Notes under the pieces: model-generated
What the model saw: the letters and a program-made list of their open reading frames with translations, nothing else
What the model was told of the DNA's origin: nothing
Databases searched by the model: none
Shown: positions 62,887 to 64,000 of the stretch, piece after piece
Layout of the letters: each line of letters starts with the position of its first letter
Position numbering within the stretch: the stretch's first letter is position 1
Translations under genes and position numbers: made by a program
Source: an uncultured Alphaproteobacteria bacterium
Lineage (GTDB): Bacteria > Pseudomonadota > Alphaproteobacteria > RF32 > CAG-239
Direction: 5' to 3'
Assembly: GCA_949297415.1 (NCBI GenBank)
Contig: CASFSV010000017.1
Span: 31,321-95,320, forward strand
Length of the DNA: 64,000 nucleotides

Positions 62887-63040
62887 ATCCCAAACTTAAT
62901 TATCTTTTTTTTTCATTCAAAACCTCGTTATCATATTTTGCCATTCCAAACTTAGTTATCTTTTTCTCCGTTCAAACTCTCGTTATTTTTTTCCATTCAA
63001 AACCTTGTTATCATATATCCAAAACCTCTCTATTTTCTAT
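62887..63040. repeat. Pyrimidine-rich imperfect tandem repeat, unit about 27 bp
   Basis: Five to six units can be lined up, each with (CATT)CAAAACCT-x-GTTAT followed by a T/C-rich stretch: CCAAACTTAATTATC, CAAAACCTCGTTATC, CCAAACTTAGTTATC, CAAACTCTCGTTATT, CAAAACCTTGTTATC and a shorter last one. A 92-codon frame across it (from a TTG) is hydrophobic only because of the T-rich repeats and is not taken as a gene. The rest of the stretch up to 63320 is T-rich with no feature seen. Confidence 0.6.
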
Positions 63041-63321
63041 CAATCTTGTTTTTTCTAAATTTTTGGTTTGCTTCTTGCTATCTTGTTTTCTTTTATCTAT
63101 CAGTCTTATCCGGGTATCGTGATTATTGCAGTTTAATTCCTTGCTTTGTATATTTTACGGTTGTTGATTTTTGTTTTATCGGCCTTGTTGTTACTCTGTA
63201 CAGACTTTCTGTTATCTTCTTCTTGTAGGTTCGATTGTCTTATCATTTTCTATACCGTTTTTTTTTCAATTTACTTCATTTTAAGCAATTTTGGCTAAAA
63301 TCTTTTTGAAAGGATTTGAAA

Positions 63322-63846
63322 ATGGACAACAATCAGCATATTCCTCAAATTCAGCAATCATCACAAGATGCTTTGCAACGTAAAATAAAACTTGCATCTT
63401 ATTCTGATTCCGCAATCAATAGAACAAACACAAAAGCATATCCTCTCCCTGCTCTGCTAAAACGTCTTTTTTGTAGAAAAAATGCTCGCTACAGTGGTGA
63501 ATACTCTATTTTCTATTATATGTATAAATCATTGTTTTTATGTTATTTTTCAATTAAAGGACGGGCTAGCAGAAAAGAATTTTGGGCGCTTGCGTTACTC
63601 ACAGCTCTTCTCAATATGCTCGTCTTTTATTATTTCTACATACGCGTGGAAGATTATGAAAATTTACTTATTTATATGTCTTGGATTAGCCGGTTGACCT
63701 TTATCCCAGGTATTACCATTATTATTCGTCGGGTTCACGATTTCGGTAAGTCCGGTTGGTGGCTGTTTGTCCCTACTTATAAAATTATCTTTTTTGCTTT
63801 TATTAAAGCGGATAAAGGCGAAAATAAATTCGGAAAACCTGAGTAA
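63322..63846 (+). CDS. DUF805 family membrane protein, 174 aa
   Basis: A soluble N-terminus of about 60 residues precedes a DUF805 domain: the GRASRKEFWALALL entry motif, two or three helices, then the family signature RRVHDFGKSGWW and the closing ADKGENKFGKP. DUF805 proteins are small inner-membrane proteins of unknown function. The ATG at 63322 is preferred over the TTG at 63316 because AAAGGA lies seven bases before it. Confidence 0.85.
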   Translation: MDNNQHIPQIQQSSQDALQRKIKLASYSDSAINRTNTKAYPLPALLKRLFCRKNARYSGEYSIFYYMYKSLFLCYFSIKGRASRKEFWALALLTALLNMLVFYYFYIRVEDYENLLIYMSWISRLTFIPGITIIIRRVHDFGKSGWWLFVPTYKIIFFAFIKADKGENKFGKPE

Positions 63847-63867
63847 AACTTGATGATTATAAAAAAA

Positions 63868-64000
63868 GGAACCCACCGGCTTAGCCGGTGGTTCTTCTTT
63901 AACGGGTATAACCCTAATAGTGCCAGCAAACGCCTTAAGGGCGTATAACGGTCTGACAGGGCGAAGATTACTTGCTACCCGTAAACGGGTCAAAATCCAT
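63868..64000 (-). mobile_element. Possible 3' end of an IS200/IS605 (tnpB-type) element, cut by the window
   Basis: On the minus strand from the window edge, GC content rises sharply and small hairpins follow one another (CCCGT/ACGGG, ACGCC/GGCGT, GGG/CCC, then the strong CCACCGGC hairpin). One frame ends MDFDPFTGSK; another stays open from the edge with VRPLYALKAF and VKEEPPAKPVG, which recalls the degenerate tails of TnpB proteins that read through the right-end hairpin. The composition differs from the AT-rich neighbours. The body of the element would lie beyond the window. An ordinary minus-strand gene end with terminator is the alternative. Confidence 0.35.
63869..63896 (-). terminator. 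GC-rich hairpin, terminator or IS right end
   Basis: CCACCGGC (63873-63880) pairs perfectly with GCCGGTGG (63884-63891) around TTA. On the minus strand seven T follow; on the plus strand the tract is TTCTTCTTT. Such hairpins also mark the ends of IS200/IS605 elements. Confidence 0.7.

Noticed and set aside
62887..63040. CRISPR array
   Set aside because: The units are contiguous and diverged, with no constant repeat separated by unique spacers, and no cas genes are present.
62844..63122. 92-codon open frame across the pyrimidine-rich repeats
   Set aside because: It starts at TTG, has no ribosome site, and its Phe/Leu/Ser/Ile content follows directly from T/C-rich repeats.

Overview
The window is AT-rich bacterial DNA, gene-dense on both strands. 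Several gene sets point to an alphaproteobacterium: a zinc-ribbon/DUF3426 protein divergent from ftsE-ftsX, a YdcF-type protein and plsC after ftsX, hfq directly before hflX, and YqeY-dnaG near an alphaproteobacterial-type rpoD. KdsB implies a Gram-negative cell with KDO-containing LPS. The low GC and the many lineage-specific orphan genes suggest a host-associated, uncultured lineage; this last point is inference.

Layout. 1-8.7 kb is accessory: orphan proteins, lipoproteins, a small heat-shock protein, three tandem look-alike membrane-protein units each with its own promoter and terminator, a YbaK deacylase and two orphan minus-strand genes. 8.7-10 kb is the rpsF-rpsR-rplI ribosomal operon. 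10.2-12.9 kb holds two more orphan genes. 13-22 kb carries rpoD, a 932-residue protein of unknown function, a structured intergenic region that may encode a hairpin-rich RNA, dnaG, YqeY and the zinc-ribbon protein. 22.4-30.3 kb is a division/envelope run: membrane protein, ftsE, ftsX, a membrane GT2, a WbsX domain embedded in a YdcF-type protein, plsC and hemW. 30.3-41.3 kb mixes lipoproteins, repeat proteins, dnaJ, an EamA-like transporter, a HEXXH protein, a flavin reductase, pepA, Sua5 and an HxlR regulator. 41.4-50.3 kb contains pilin-related genes, including a 1414-residue protein with a type IV prepilin N-terminus, flanking a GH77 4-alpha-glucanotransferase. 50.4-62.2 kb has lysS, a DUF218 protein, two tandem anchored glycosyltransferase-like proteins, hfq-hflX, an anchored GH24 lysozyme-like protein, a GT-C membrane glycosyltransferase, kdsB and a histidine phosphatase. 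62.3-63.3 kb is a repeat-rich non-coding kilobase, followed by a DUF805 protein and, at the right edge, what looks like the end of an IS200/IS605-type element.

Two kinds of gene can be told apart. Core genes usually have a Shine-Dalgarno sequence and sit in operons. Many orphan genes stand alone, with a good sigma-70 promoter, an A/T-only leader without Shine-Dalgarno sequence, an A-rich start (often ATGGAAAA) and a strong hairpin terminator. The most interesting items are the WbsX-in-YdcF architecture in the ftsEX-plsC neighbourhood, the giant prepilin, the string of hairpins after dnaG that share an apical TTTGYGAAAA motif, and the triplicated promoter-leader-membrane-protein units. Calls rest on reading the sequence and on recalled family motifs; no database search was run.
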